A stretch of 17,151 nt of DNA from contig DASVBJ010000346.1 in assembly GCA_036375895.1 (NCBI GenBank), positions 1 through 17,151 of the forward strand, read 5' to 3'. The position numbers were made by a program, and so were the translations under genes. The notes below the pieces were generated by a model. That model saw nothing but the letters and a program-made list of their open reading frames with translations, was not told where the DNA came from and did not search any database. Of this stretch, positions 6,538 to 13,616 are shown one piece after another. The DNA is from DASVBJ01 sp036375895 (lineage in GTDB: Bacteria; Actinomycetota; Actinomycetes; JACCUZ01). Within the stretch, counting starts at the first letter, position 1; every line of letters starts with the position of its first letter.

Positions 6538-7827
6538 TCAGCCGACTCGCTCGGCGCGGCCCAGGATGCCCTGCGGCCGGACGAGCAGGATGACGATGAG
6601 GATGCCGAGTGCGCCGACGTTCTTGAGCTCGACCGGGATCCAGAGGGTCGAGACCGAGATGAACAGTCCCACCACGATGCTGCCGACGAGGGCGCCGTAG
6701 GCGGTGCCGAGCCCGCCCAGGGTGACGGCCGCGAAGATGAGCAGCAGGATCTGGAAGCCCATCTGGAAGTTCACGCCCTGGGCCAGGCCGAGCAGGATCC
6801 CCGCGAGACCTGCCAGCACGGCTCCCGAGATCCACACCGCCCGGATGACCCGGTCGACGTCGATGCCGGAGGCCGCGGCGAGCGCCGGGTTGTCGGCCAC
6901 CGCGCGGGTCGCCTTCCCGATGCGGGTGCGCACCAGCATGAAGATGACGGCGGCGAGTACGACGAGCGCGACCGCGAGCGAGTAGTAGTCCTTGGCCGCC
7001 AGCGTGATCGGCCCGACGTCCAGGCCCTTCTGCCCCTGGTAGTCGGGGTAGGACTGCGTACTGCCGCCGAACAGGTACAGGAAGAAGTAGCGCAGGAAGA
7101 TCGACAGGCCGATCGACACGATCATCGCGGCGATCAGGCCGGTGCCCCGACGTCTCAGCGGCCGCCAGAGCCCGGCATCGTTCCCCCAGCCGATGAAGCC
7201 GCACAGGACGAGCGCTAGCAGCGCGGCCGGGAAGAACTGCAGCCCGCCGAAGTCCGGCAGGAAGGGCAGGTTGCCGCTGCTGATCCACCAGGTGAGCAGT
7301 GCCCCGATGGTGACCAGCTCGCCGTGGGCGAAGTTGGTCAGGCCGGTGGTGCCGAAGATCAGCGACAGCCCGACGGCCGCGAGCGCGATGATCAGGCCGA
7401 AGCGCAGGCCCTCCGCGGTGAGCTGGGCCGCCTGGCTCCACTTGCTCTCCACCTTGCGGGTGCTCTTGCCCAGCGGGAAGAGCACGGGCTTGTTCTGGCC
7501 GAACGCCACCGTGACCTCGAGCGACTTCTTGCTCTCGTCGGTGAGGTTGACGCCCTTGGGCAGCGTCTTGGTGTCGATGGCGACCTTGTACTTGCCCTCA
7601 CCGGGCAGCGGGACGTCCCAGCGCCCCTTGGCGTCGCTGGTGCCCTTGCCGGAGAACCCGCCGGGACCCTCGACGGTGATGACCACGTCCGGCACCGGCG
7701 TCTGGCCGTTTCGGACGAACCCGAAGACGCTCTCTCCGTCGGCGTTGGCCGTCCCGGCACCGAGGCCCGTCAGGCAGACGATCGCCGCGACCAGCGTCGC
7801 CAGGGTCAGGGCCGCTCTTCTACGCAC
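6538..7827 (-). CDS. livH: LivH permease fused to an N-terminal extracytoplasmic Ig-like domain
   Basis: GTG 7827 is chosen because GGAGGT (7834-7839) sits 6 nt upstream. The protein (429 aa) then opens with a clear signal peptide, RRR followed by a hydrophobic core and ANA at 27-29. An in-frame GTG at 7854 is less likely. Residues about 31-120 form a carboxypeptidase-regulatory/transthyretin-like beta-sandwich (VFGFVRNG, PVPDVVITVEGPG, KGRWDVPLPGEGKYKVAID). Residues about 135-429 are a normal LivH permease, with GTTGLTNFAHGEL at 159-171 and an EAA-like loop (RTRIGKATRAVADNPALAAASG). Typical LivH is about 290-310 aa without this domain. The extra domain would face outward, where LivK docks. 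It is the first gene of the livHMGF operon, with its own promoter region upstream. Confidence 0.9.
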   Translation of the reverse strand: MRRRAALTLATLVAAIVCLTGLGAGTANADGESVFGFVRNGQTPVPDVVITVEGPGGFSGKGTSDAKGRWDVPLPGEGKYKVAIDTKTLPKGVNLTDESKKSLEVTVAFGQNKPVLFPLGKSTRKVESKWSQAAQLTAEGLRFGLIIALAAVGLSLIFGTTGLTNFAHGELVTIGALLTWWISSGNLPFLPDFGGLQFFPAALLALVLCGFIGWGNDAGLWRPLRRRGTGLIAAMIVSIGLSIFLRYFFLYLFGGSTQSYPDYQGQKGLDVGPITLAAKDYYSLAVALVVLAAVIFMLVRTRIGKATRAVADNPALAAASGIDVDRVIRAVWISGAVLAGLAGILLGLAQGVNFQMGFQILLLIFAAVTLGGLGTAYGALVGSIVVGLFISVSTLWIPVELKNVGALGILIVILLVRPQGILGRAERVG

Positions 7828-7893
7828 CAGGGCACCTCCGGGTGTCGAGGGCACGTCGGGTCGGGGGTCACCGCTCCACTCGTTGCTCGCCGG

Positions 7894-7924
7894 AGCATAG
7901 TGCCGTTACATGCCCTGATGTCAC
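7894..7924 (-). promoter_or_regulatory. putative promoter of the livHMGF operon
   Basis: On the minus strand GTGACA (7924-7919) resembles a -35 and TATGCT (7899-7894) a -10, separated by 19 bp. A start near 7887 gives a 5' leader of about 60 nt. The inverted repeat GCTCC-N14-GGAGC (7873-7896) overlaps the -10 and could be an operator. The elements lie just after the DUF554 stop. Confidence 0.4.
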
Positions 7925-7931
7925 ATCCGGG

Positions 7932-8693
7932 CTACCGAGCGGCCATCACGACCTCCACCAGGACGGGGGCGACGAGCAGCGCGGGCAGGAGGTCCCCGAC
8001 GGGGACCGGCCGGATGCGCAGCAGCCGCAGGGCCACCCCCACCAGGAGCAGCCCGCCGGTGGCGGTGAGCGCGAGCAGGTGCGGCTCGGGCAGCAGGTCG
8101 CCGAGGGCGAGCCCGAGCAGCGTGAGCGACCCCTGCACGACGGCGACGGACAGCGCCGAGGCGGCGACCCCCCAGCCCAGGCTGGCCGCGAACGCGATGG
8201 AGGCGAAGCCGTCCAGCGTCGCCTTCAGCGCGAGCTTGTCGATGCCCCGCCCGAGGCCGTCGTCGAGGGAGCCCAGGATCGTCAGCGGTCCCACGCAGAA
8301 CACCAGCGAGGCGTCGACGAACCCCTCGACGAACCGGGTGCGGGCCCGGTGCTCGGCCACGCCGGCGCCCCGGCGTACGGGCATCCGGCGGCGGATCGCC
8401 TCGCCGACGCCCTCGAGCCGCTCCTCGATGCGCAGGAGCGAGCCCACGATGCCGCCGACCAGGATCGCCCCGAGGACGATGAGCACCGGCGCGCTGGAGC
8501 CCACGGCCTCGGTCAGCGGCCGGTCCAGCACCGCCGCGGCGCTCGTGGCGGCCACGAGCAGCGTGACGAGGCCGAGGCCGTCCGTCACCACGTCGCGGGT
8601 GCGCTGGGGGAGCCGCTGGCCGAGGAGGATGCCGATGCCCGAGCCTGCGAGAACCGTTGCGACATTCAGTGCGGTGCCCGCACCTCGGAACAC
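7932..8693 (-). CDS. DUF554 family membrane protein
   Basis: The product is 253 aa from GTG 8693, chosen because GGAGG (8704-8700) lies 6 nt upstream and the protein then starts like the family (GTALNVATVLAGSGIGILLG). It has about six or seven hydrophobic helices. Family features include the early GxxxNxxxVxxGxxxG segment and the central FVEGFVDASLVFCVGPLTILGS, matching the DUF554 C-G-MAIxGS-type motif. DUF554 proteins are widespread predicted inner-membrane proteins, proposed to be transporters, but without an established substrate. It is on the same strand as the liv operon, but 104 bp and a promoter separate them, so functional linkage is unproven. Confidence 0.85.
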   Translation of the reverse strand: MFRGAGTALNVATVLAGSGIGILLGQRLPQRTRDVVTDGLGLVTLLVAATSAAAVLDRPLTEAVGSSAPVLIVLGAILVGGIVGSLLRIEERLEGVGEAIRRRMPVRRGAGVAEHRARTRFVEGFVDASLVFCVGPLTILGSLDDGLGRGIDKLALKATLDGFASIAFAASLGWGVAASALSVAVVQGSLTLLGLALGDLLPEPHLLALTATGGLLLVGVALRLLRIRPVPVGDLLPALLVAPVLVEVVMAAR

Positions 8694-8845
8694 GTGGTGC
8701 CTCCATCCGACGGAATCTGGCAGATCATCTCGCGCGGACCGGGTGATCCGGCGTACGCTCCCGCCCGGCTGGTCGGGGGCAGCCCACACTGAACCATCTG
8801 CGGGTGTGCTGGCGTGGCACCCGCCCGTCCGTGACTGGAGGCCCC
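8694..8845. promoter_or_regulatory. divergent intergenic region between DUF554 and the GNAT gene
   Basis: This 152-bp gap must hold promoters for both genes. TACGCT at 8754-8759 is a possible -10 for the plus strand, but no matching -35 was seen. CGGGTG (8801-8806) and CACCCG (8818-8823) could pair in the GNAT leader. GGAGG at 8837-8841 is the GNAT Shine-Dalgarno and GGAGG at 8704-8700 serves DUF554. Confidence 0.3.
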
Positions 8846-9430
8846 GTGACGCGACCGGGCATAACCGTTCGTGACGCGCGCTCCGAGGACCTCCCCGACC
8901 TCACGGAGATGTGGCGCGAGCTGCGCGAGATCGGCAGCCGGCTCGACCGCGCCACCCCGGCCGTCACCGAGCAGGGTGTCCTCCAGCGCCTGGACGCGGT
9001 GTCCGCCGACCCCGACTCGCGGGCGCTCGTCGCCGTCGTCGACGGGGTCGTGGCGGGCATGGCCGTCCTCACCCGGGCGCCGTACGCACCGCTGTTCGAC
9101 CAGTCCGCCGTCCACGTGAACTACCTGCACGTCCGCCAGGAGCACCGCCGGCGGGGCGTCGGCAAGGCGTTGCTGGCCGCGGCCGCCGCGTACGCCGAGG
9201 AGGTCGGGGCGGAGCACGTGATGACCAGCGTCCTGCCGCAGATGCGGGAGACGAACCGGTTCTACGCCCGGCTCGGCTTCGGCCCGGTGGTCGTACGCCG
9301 GGCGGTGTCCGTGTCGCTGCTGCGCCGGAGGCTGGCCGCCGAGCGGGTCCCGGGCCGGACCGACACCACGCTGCTGCGGCGCCGCACCATGCGCCGGGTC
9401 CGGGCCGCGGTGGCCCGGGTGAGCGAATAG
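8846..9430 (+). CDS. GNAT family N-acetyltransferase
   Basis: The product is 194 aa from GTG 8846, preceded by GGAGG with a short 4-nt spacing. An in-frame GTG at 8804 would add 14 residues that are not family-like. The GNAT fold is clear: N-terminal ITVRDARSEDLPDLTEMW, strand VHVNYLHVRQEHRRRGVGKALL (motif A with the R-x-x-G-x-G/A acetyl-CoA pyrophosphate loop at about 101-107), and C-terminal NRFYARLGF (137-145, motif B). It would transfer an acyl group from acyl-CoA to an amine; the substrate cannot be read. A basic tail (about 158-194, many Arg) extends past the usual fold and might contact nucleic acid or ribosome, which is inference. Confidence 0.85.
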   Translation: MTRPGITVRDARSEDLPDLTEMWRELREIGSRLDRATPAVTEQGVLQRLDAVSADPDSRALVAVVDGVVAGMAVLTRAPYAPLFDQSAVHVNYLHVRQEHRRRGVGKALLAAAAAYAEEVGAEHVMTSVLPQMRETNRFYARLGFGPVVVRRAVSVSLLRRRLAAERVPGRTDTTLLRRRTMRRVRAAVARVSE

Positions 9431-9477
9431 TCCGCGTCGGCGCGCCGGAAGTGCCCTCCCTGACCGAGACCGCCCGC

Positions 9478-9483
9478 TAGAGT
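9478..9483 (+). promoter_or_regulatory. putative -10 box of the methyltransferase gene
   Basis: TAGAGT lies 9 nt before ATG 9493, and there is no Shine-Dalgarno. This would give a leaderless or nearly leaderless mRNA. No good -35 is present. Confidence 0.3.
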
Positions 9484-9492
9484 CTGGGCGCC

Positions 9493-10227
9493 ATGCGGAC
9501 CGAGTTCCTGAAGCGCACGGTGTGGCCGCGGCTGCCCGAACCGGTCCAGCGGACGCTGTTCCGACGCCGCCTGCGAGCCGCGATGACGGATCCCGGTCTC
9601 AGCCGTCGGATGTTCGACTACGACCGGAACCGGCTGCCGAACGCCCACCTGGCCGCGCTCGATGCGGGCACGAGCGATCTCGAGCAGGCCGTGGCTGCGA
9701 GCGGGATGTCGATCGGCTACCCGGCGTGGAACCTCCTCTACTACGCGCTTCTCTGCAGCCTGCCGGCGACCGATGCGGTCGTGGTGGAGACCGGCACCAA
9801 CAACGGCGTGTCGACGATCGTGATGGCTCAGGCGCTCAAGGACGCCGGTCTCGCCGCGGTGGTCCGCACGATCGACCTCGACGGTGCGGTCGTGGAGAGC
9901 GCGAAGCGGAACGTCGCGCAGGCGGGTCTCAGCGACTTCGTGTCGTTCCGCGTCGGTGACAGTGTCGAGTTCCTGCGCGGCCTGGACACCGACCACGTCG
10001 ATTTCGCCTTCCTCGACGCGAGCCACGACCGGGACATGGTGCTTCGCGAGTTCGAGGCCGTTGTGCCGCTCGTCACGGCGTGCGGTGGCAAGGTCTACTT
10101 CGACAACACGACGAGCGGTGGTGTCGCCCGGGCCCTCGCCGAGGTCAGGCGCCGCTTCGGTGGGAACCTCGTGGAGTTCCGGGGGTGTTCCTGGCTGCCG
10201 CCCGGCAACGCCGTCTGGCAGCCGTAG
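9493..10227 (+). CDS. class I SAM-dependent methyltransferase-like protein
   Basis: The product is 244 aa. The Rossmann methyltransferase core has motif I VETGTNNGV (98-106; E99, G101, G105), an acidic strand end TIDLD (126-130) and FAFLDASHD (171-179). A later strand, VYFDN (201-205), stands where relatives have VVFDD. The layout resembles Methyltransf_24-type and O-methyltransferase-like enzymes, where the D...D pair can bind a metal. The N-terminal part (1-75) is a basic helical region (WPRLPEPVQRTLFRRRLRAAM) of the kind seen in glycan- or natural-product-modifying methyltransferases. The substrate is unknown. It follows the GNAT gene by 62 bp on the same strand and converges with the thioesterase, with only 5 bp between stops. 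Confidence 0.78.
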   Translation: MRTEFLKRTVWPRLPEPVQRTLFRRRLRAAMTDPGLSRRMFDYDRNRLPNAHLAALDAGTSDLEQAVAASGMSIGYPAWNLLYYALLCSLPATDAVVVETGTNNGVSTIVMAQALKDAGLAAVVRTIDLDGAVVESAKRNVAQAGLSDFVSFRVGDSVEFLRGLDTDHVDFAFLDASHDRDMVLREFEAVVPLVTACGGKVYFDNTTSGGVARALAEVRRRFGGNLVEFRGCSWLPPGNAVWQP

Positions 10228-10232
10228 CCGGT

Positions 10233-10652
10233 CTAGTCCTTGCTCCGCAGGATCATGCAGGTGATCCGCGACGTGCAGACCCGGCGGCCCTCCTCGTCGG
10301 TGACCACCACCTCGTAGCTCGCCAGGCTCGAGCCCAGGTGCAGGGCCGTGGCCGTGCCGGTGACATGACCGGAGCGGGCCGCCCTGTGGTGGGTGGCGTT
10401 GATGTCGAGGCCGACGACCGGCCGGTCCGGGCCGGCGTGCAGCGCCGACCCGACCGAGCCCAGCGTCTCGGCCAGCACGACCGACGCGCCGCCGTGGAGC
10501 AGGCCGTAGGGCTGCGTGTTGCCCTCGACGGGCATCGTGGCGACGACCCGCTCGGGGCTGGCCTCGACGAACCGGATGCCCATCCGCTCCCCGAGCGTCC
10601 CGACGTTCATCTGGTTGAGCGCGGCGATGGCGGCGTCCGGTGTCTGGGTCAT
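10233..10652 (-). CDS. hotdog-fold acyl-CoA thioesterase (PaaI/EntH/MenI type)
   Basis: The product is 139 aa, the usual length for this family. The active-site block NTQPYGLLHGGASVVLAETL (45-64) is very like E. coli EntH/YbdB and YdiI. G50, H53, G54 and G55 and the presumed catalytic E62 are all present. Later features include VGLDINATHHRAA and the final strands VVVTDEEGRRVCTSRITCMI. The enzyme should hydrolyse an acyl- or aroyl-CoA in the cytoplasm. A role as 1,4-dihydroxy-2-naphthoyl-CoA thioesterase in menaquinone synthesis is possible, but no men genes are nearby. ATG 10652 follows TAGGCT by 6 nt, supporting this start. Confidence 0.87.
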   Translation of the reverse strand: MTQTPDAAIAALNQMNVGTLGERMGIRFVEASPERVVATMPVEGNTQPYGLLHGGASVVLAETLGSVGSALHAGPDRPVVGLDINATHHRAARSGHVTGTATALHLGSSLASYEVVVTDEEGRRVCTSRITCMILRSKD

Positions 10653-10658
10653 GGCCGA

Positions 10659-10664
10659 AGCCTA
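10659..10664 (-). promoter_or_regulatory. putative -10 box of the thioesterase (leaderless type)
   Basis: TAGGCT on the minus strand is followed by 6 nt and then ATG 10652, with no Shine-Dalgarno. This matches the leaderless arrangement. It shares the 61-bp divergent region with polA. Confidence 0.45.
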
Positions 10665-10700
10665 GAGAGCGCTGGGTTCGGGGGTGTCGGGCGGCCGCAC

Positions 10701-10706
10701 TACCCT
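10701..10706 (+). promoter_or_regulatory. putative -10 box of polA (leaderless type)
   Basis: TACCCT is followed by 7 nt and then GTG 10714. No Shine-Dalgarno precedes this GTG. The box supports 10714 over the in-frame GTG at 10684 or ATG at 10738 as the polA start. Confidence 0.4.
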
Positions 10707-10713
10707 CGCCATC

Positions 10714-13470
10714 GTGGCTTCCGACGACGTGACCCGCATGCCCGACGACGTGGCCGACGTGGCCGACGAGGCCGCCGGCCCGGCCCCCGCCCACAGCGGG
10801 GCGCCCGGCCGGCTGCTGCTGCTCGACGGGCACTCGCTGGCCTACCGCGCCTTCTACGCGCTGCCGGTGGAGAACTTCTCGACCACGACCGGCCAGCCCA
10901 CCAACGCGGTCTACGGCTTCACGTCGATGCTGATCAACGTCCTGCGTGACGAGCAGCCCACCCACATCGCGGTCGCCTTCGACGTGTCGCGGCAGACCTT
11001 CCGCTCCGACCTGTACGCCGAGTACAAGTCCAACCGGGCGGCGAGCCCGGACGACTTCAAGGGCCAGGTGGCCCTGATCAAGGAGGTCCTGGCGGCGCTG
11101 CGGATCCCCTCCCTGGAGGCGGAGGGCTACGAGGCCGACGACGTCATCGCCACCGTCACCAGCCGGGCCGAGCGCGACGGCTACGACGTGCTCATCTGCA
11201 CCGGCGACCGCGACGCGCTGCAGCTCGTCTCCGACCGCGTGACCGTGCTCTACCCGCGCAAGGGGGTCTCCGACCTCGCCCGCATGACGCCCGAGGCGGT
11301 CCAGGACAAGTACGGCCTGTCCCCGGAGCAGTACCCCGACTTCGCGGCGCTGCGCGGCGACCCCAGCGACAACCTGCCGAGCATCCCGGGCGTGGGGGAG
11401 AAGACCGCCACGAAGTGGATCGTGGAGTTCGGCTCCCTCGACGGGCTGGTCGAGCGGGTCGACGAGGTCAAGGGCAAGACCGGCCAGGCGCTGCGCGACC
11501 ACCTCGCCCAGGTCATCCAGAACCGTCAGCTCACCGAGCTCGTCCGCGACGTGCCGATCGACGTCATGCCGGGCGACCTGGCCCGGCAGAACTGGGAGCG
11601 CGACGAGGTCCACCAGGTCTTCGACGCGCTCGAGTTCCGCGTCCTGCGCGACCGGCTCTACAGCACGGTCGAGGCGGCCACGCCGGAGGCCGAGGAGGGC
11701 TTCGACATCGCGTGCACCGTGCTGGCGGCCGGCCAGCTCGCCGGCTGGCTCGCCGAGCACGCCCGCTCGGGCCGGCGTACCGGCCTGCACATCTCCGGCT
11801 ACTGGGGCGGCGGCACGGGCGAGGTCAGCGGGGTGGCCCTGGCCGCGGGTGACCGTCAGGGCGCGTGGTTCGACCCTGCGGACCTCGACGAGGCCGACGA
11901 CGCGGCGTTCGCGGCCTGGCTCGCCGACCCCCAGGCTCCCAAGGCCCTGCACGACGCGAAGGGGCCCAGCCTGGCGTTCGCGGCGCGCGGCTGGGAGCTG
12001 GCCGGCGTGACGAGCGACACCGCGCTGGCCGCCTACCTCTCGATGCCCGACCAGCGCAGCTACGACCTCGCCGACCTGGCACTGCGCTACCTGCGCCGCG
12101 AGCTGCGGGCCGAGGGCGGGCGCCACGGCCAGCTGTCCTTCGACGGCGCCGACGAGGCCGCCGAGGCCGAGGCCGACGTGGTGCGGGCCCAGGCGGTGCG
12201 CGAGCTCGCCGACGCCCTGGACACCGAGCTCGAGGCGAAGGCCTGCACGGCCCTGCTGCGCGACCTCGAGCTGCCGCTGGTCGGGGTGCTCGCGCACATG
12301 GAGCGCACCGGCATCGCTGCGGACACCGACCGGCTCGGCGAGCTCGAGGCACGGTTCGCCGGAGCCGTCAAGGACGCCGCCGACGAGGCCTATGCCGTGA
12401 TCGGCAAGGAGATCAACCTCGGGTCGCCCAAGCAGCTGCAGGTCGTGCTCTTCGACGACCTCGGCATGCCCAAGACCAAGCGCACCAAGACCGGCTACAC
12501 CACCGACGCCGACGCGCTCACCGAGCTGTTCGCCAAGACCGAGCACCCGTTCCTCGCCGCCCTCCTGCGGCACCGCGACGCGTCCCGTCTCAAGATCACG
12601 GTCGACGGCCTGCTCAAGACGGTGGCCGACGACGGGCGCATCCACACCACGTTCAACCAGATGATCGCCGCGACCGGCCGGCTCTCGTCCACCGAGCCCA
12701 ACCTCCAGAACATCCCGATCCGCACGGAGGAGGGGCGCCGCATCCGCGAGGCGTTCGTCGTCGGCCCGGGCCACGAGTCGCTCATGACGGCCGACTACAG
12801 CCAGATCGAGATGCGCATCATGGCGCACCTGTCCGAGGACGCCGGCCTGATCGAGGCGTTCCACTCCGGCGAGGACCTCCACGCGTTCACCGCGTCCCGG
12901 GTCTTCTCGGTCGCGCCGGCCGACGTGACCCACGAGCAGCGGGCAAAGATCAAGGCGATGTCCTACGGGCTGGCCTACGGGCTGTCCGCCTACGGGCTGT
13001 CCCGCCAGCTCGCCATCACCGCCGAGGAGGCCCGGGGGCTGATGGACGAGTACTTCCTGCGCTTCGGCGGCGTCCGTGACTACCTGCGCGACGTGGTCGA
13101 CGAGGCCCGGCGTACCGGCTTCACCGAGACCATCCTGGGCCGTCGCCGGTACCTGCCCGACCTGACGAGCGACAACCGCCAGCGCCGGGAGATGGCCGAG
13201 CGCATGGCCCTCAACGCGCCGATCCAGGGCTCGGCCGCCGACATCATCAAGCGCGCCATGCTCGGGGTCGACCGCGCGCTGCGCGACGAGGGGCTCGCCA
13301 GCCGCATGTTGCTCCAGGTCCACGACGAGCTGGTGCTGGAGGTCGCGCCGGGGGAGGCCGAGGCGCTGGAGGCGCTCGTACGCCGGGAGATGGGCGGCGC
13401 GTTCGACCTCTCCGTCCCGCTCGACGTGTCGGTCGGCGTCGGCCGCACCTGGCAGGACGCCGGGCACTGA
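10714..13470 (+). CDS. polA: DNA polymerase I
   Basis: The product is 918 aa. The 5' nuclease domain (about 33-300) includes LLLLDGHSLAYRAF (D38), AFDVSRQTFRSDLYAEYKSN, EADD (140-143), TGDRDALQL (D165, D167) and GDPSDNLPSIPGVGEKTA (215 onward). The 3'-5' exonuclease-like domain (about 320-520) lacks the first DxE: residues about 357-363 read GLHISGY. The polymerase domain has motif A DYSQIEMRIMAHLSED (D694), the O-helix R743-xxx-K747-xxx-Y751-G and motif C VHDEL (H870, D871, E872). It fills gaps and removes RNA primers in replication and repair. Tyr at the O-helix position equals E. coli F762. The short N-terminal extension (1-32) is variable in actinobacteria. No clear terminator follows. 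Confidence 0.97.
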   Translation: MASDDVTRMPDDVADVADEAAGPAPAHSGAPGRLLLLDGHSLAYRAFYALPVENFSTTTGQPTNAVYGFTSMLINVLRDEQPTHIAVAFDVSRQTFRSDLYAEYKSNRAASPDDFKGQVALIKEVLAALRIPSLEAEGYEADDVIATVTSRAERDGYDVLICTGDRDALQLVSDRVTVLYPRKGVSDLARMTPEAVQDKYGLSPEQYPDFAALRGDPSDNLPSIPGVGEKTATKWIVEFGSLDGLVERVDEVKGKTGQALRDHLAQVIQNRQLTELVRDVPIDVMPGDLARQNWERDEVHQVFDALEFRVLRDRLYSTVEAATPEAEEGFDIACTVLAAGQLAGWLAEHARSGRRTGLHISGYWGGGTGEVSGVALAAGDRQGAWFDPADLDEADDAAFAAWLADPQAPKALHDAKGPSLAFAARGWELAGVTSDTALAAYLSMPDQRSYDLADLALRYLRRELRAEGGRHGQLSFDGADEAAEAEADVVRAQAVRELADALDTELEAKACTALLRDLELPLVGVLAHMERTGIAADTDRLGELEARFAGAVKDAADEAYAVIGKEINLGSPKQLQVVLFDDLGMPKTKRTKTGYTTDADALTELFAKTEHPFLAALLRHRDASRLKITVDGLLKTVADDGRIHTTFNQMIAATGRLSSTEPNLQNIPIRTEEGRRIREAFVVGPGHESLMTADYSQIEMRIMAHLSEDAGLIEAFHSGEDLHAFTASRVFSVAPADVTHEQRAKIKAMSYGLAYGLSAYGLSRQLAITAEEARGLMDEYFLRFGGVRDYLRDVVDEARRTGFTETILGRRRYLPDLTSDNRQRREMAERMALNAPIQGSAADIIKRAMLGVDRALRDEGLASRMLLQVHDELVLEVAPGEAEALEALVRREMGGAFDLSVPLDVSVGVGRTWQDAGH

Positions 13471-13616
13471 GCCGCCCGGGGGCGCCCTCGTCGGCGGGCC
13501 ACCCTGCGTGACCACCTCGGGACGCTCCGAGGTAGTTGCCCGGATCGTCTGGCCAGCCGGCGGGGCACCGACCTACGGTCGAGAACAGCGCTTCCGGCGG
13601 CCGAGGGGGTGGCGGC

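Noticed and set aside
4614..6593. A 659-codon open frame on the plus strand opposite livG and livM
   Set aside because: It is a shadow of two well-supported genes. Its translation is low-complexity and carries no recognisable fold.
13471..13500. Intrinsic terminator after polA
   Set aside because: Only 4-5-bp GC pairings are possible, with alternative registers and no U-tract, which is what random high-GC sequence gives.
9262..13515. A 1417-codon open frame on the minus strand opposite polA
   Set aside because: It is antisense to a gene with full polymerase motifs. Its translation is rich in R, G, V and H with no domain. Long antisense open frames are expected where the third codon position is nearly always G or C.
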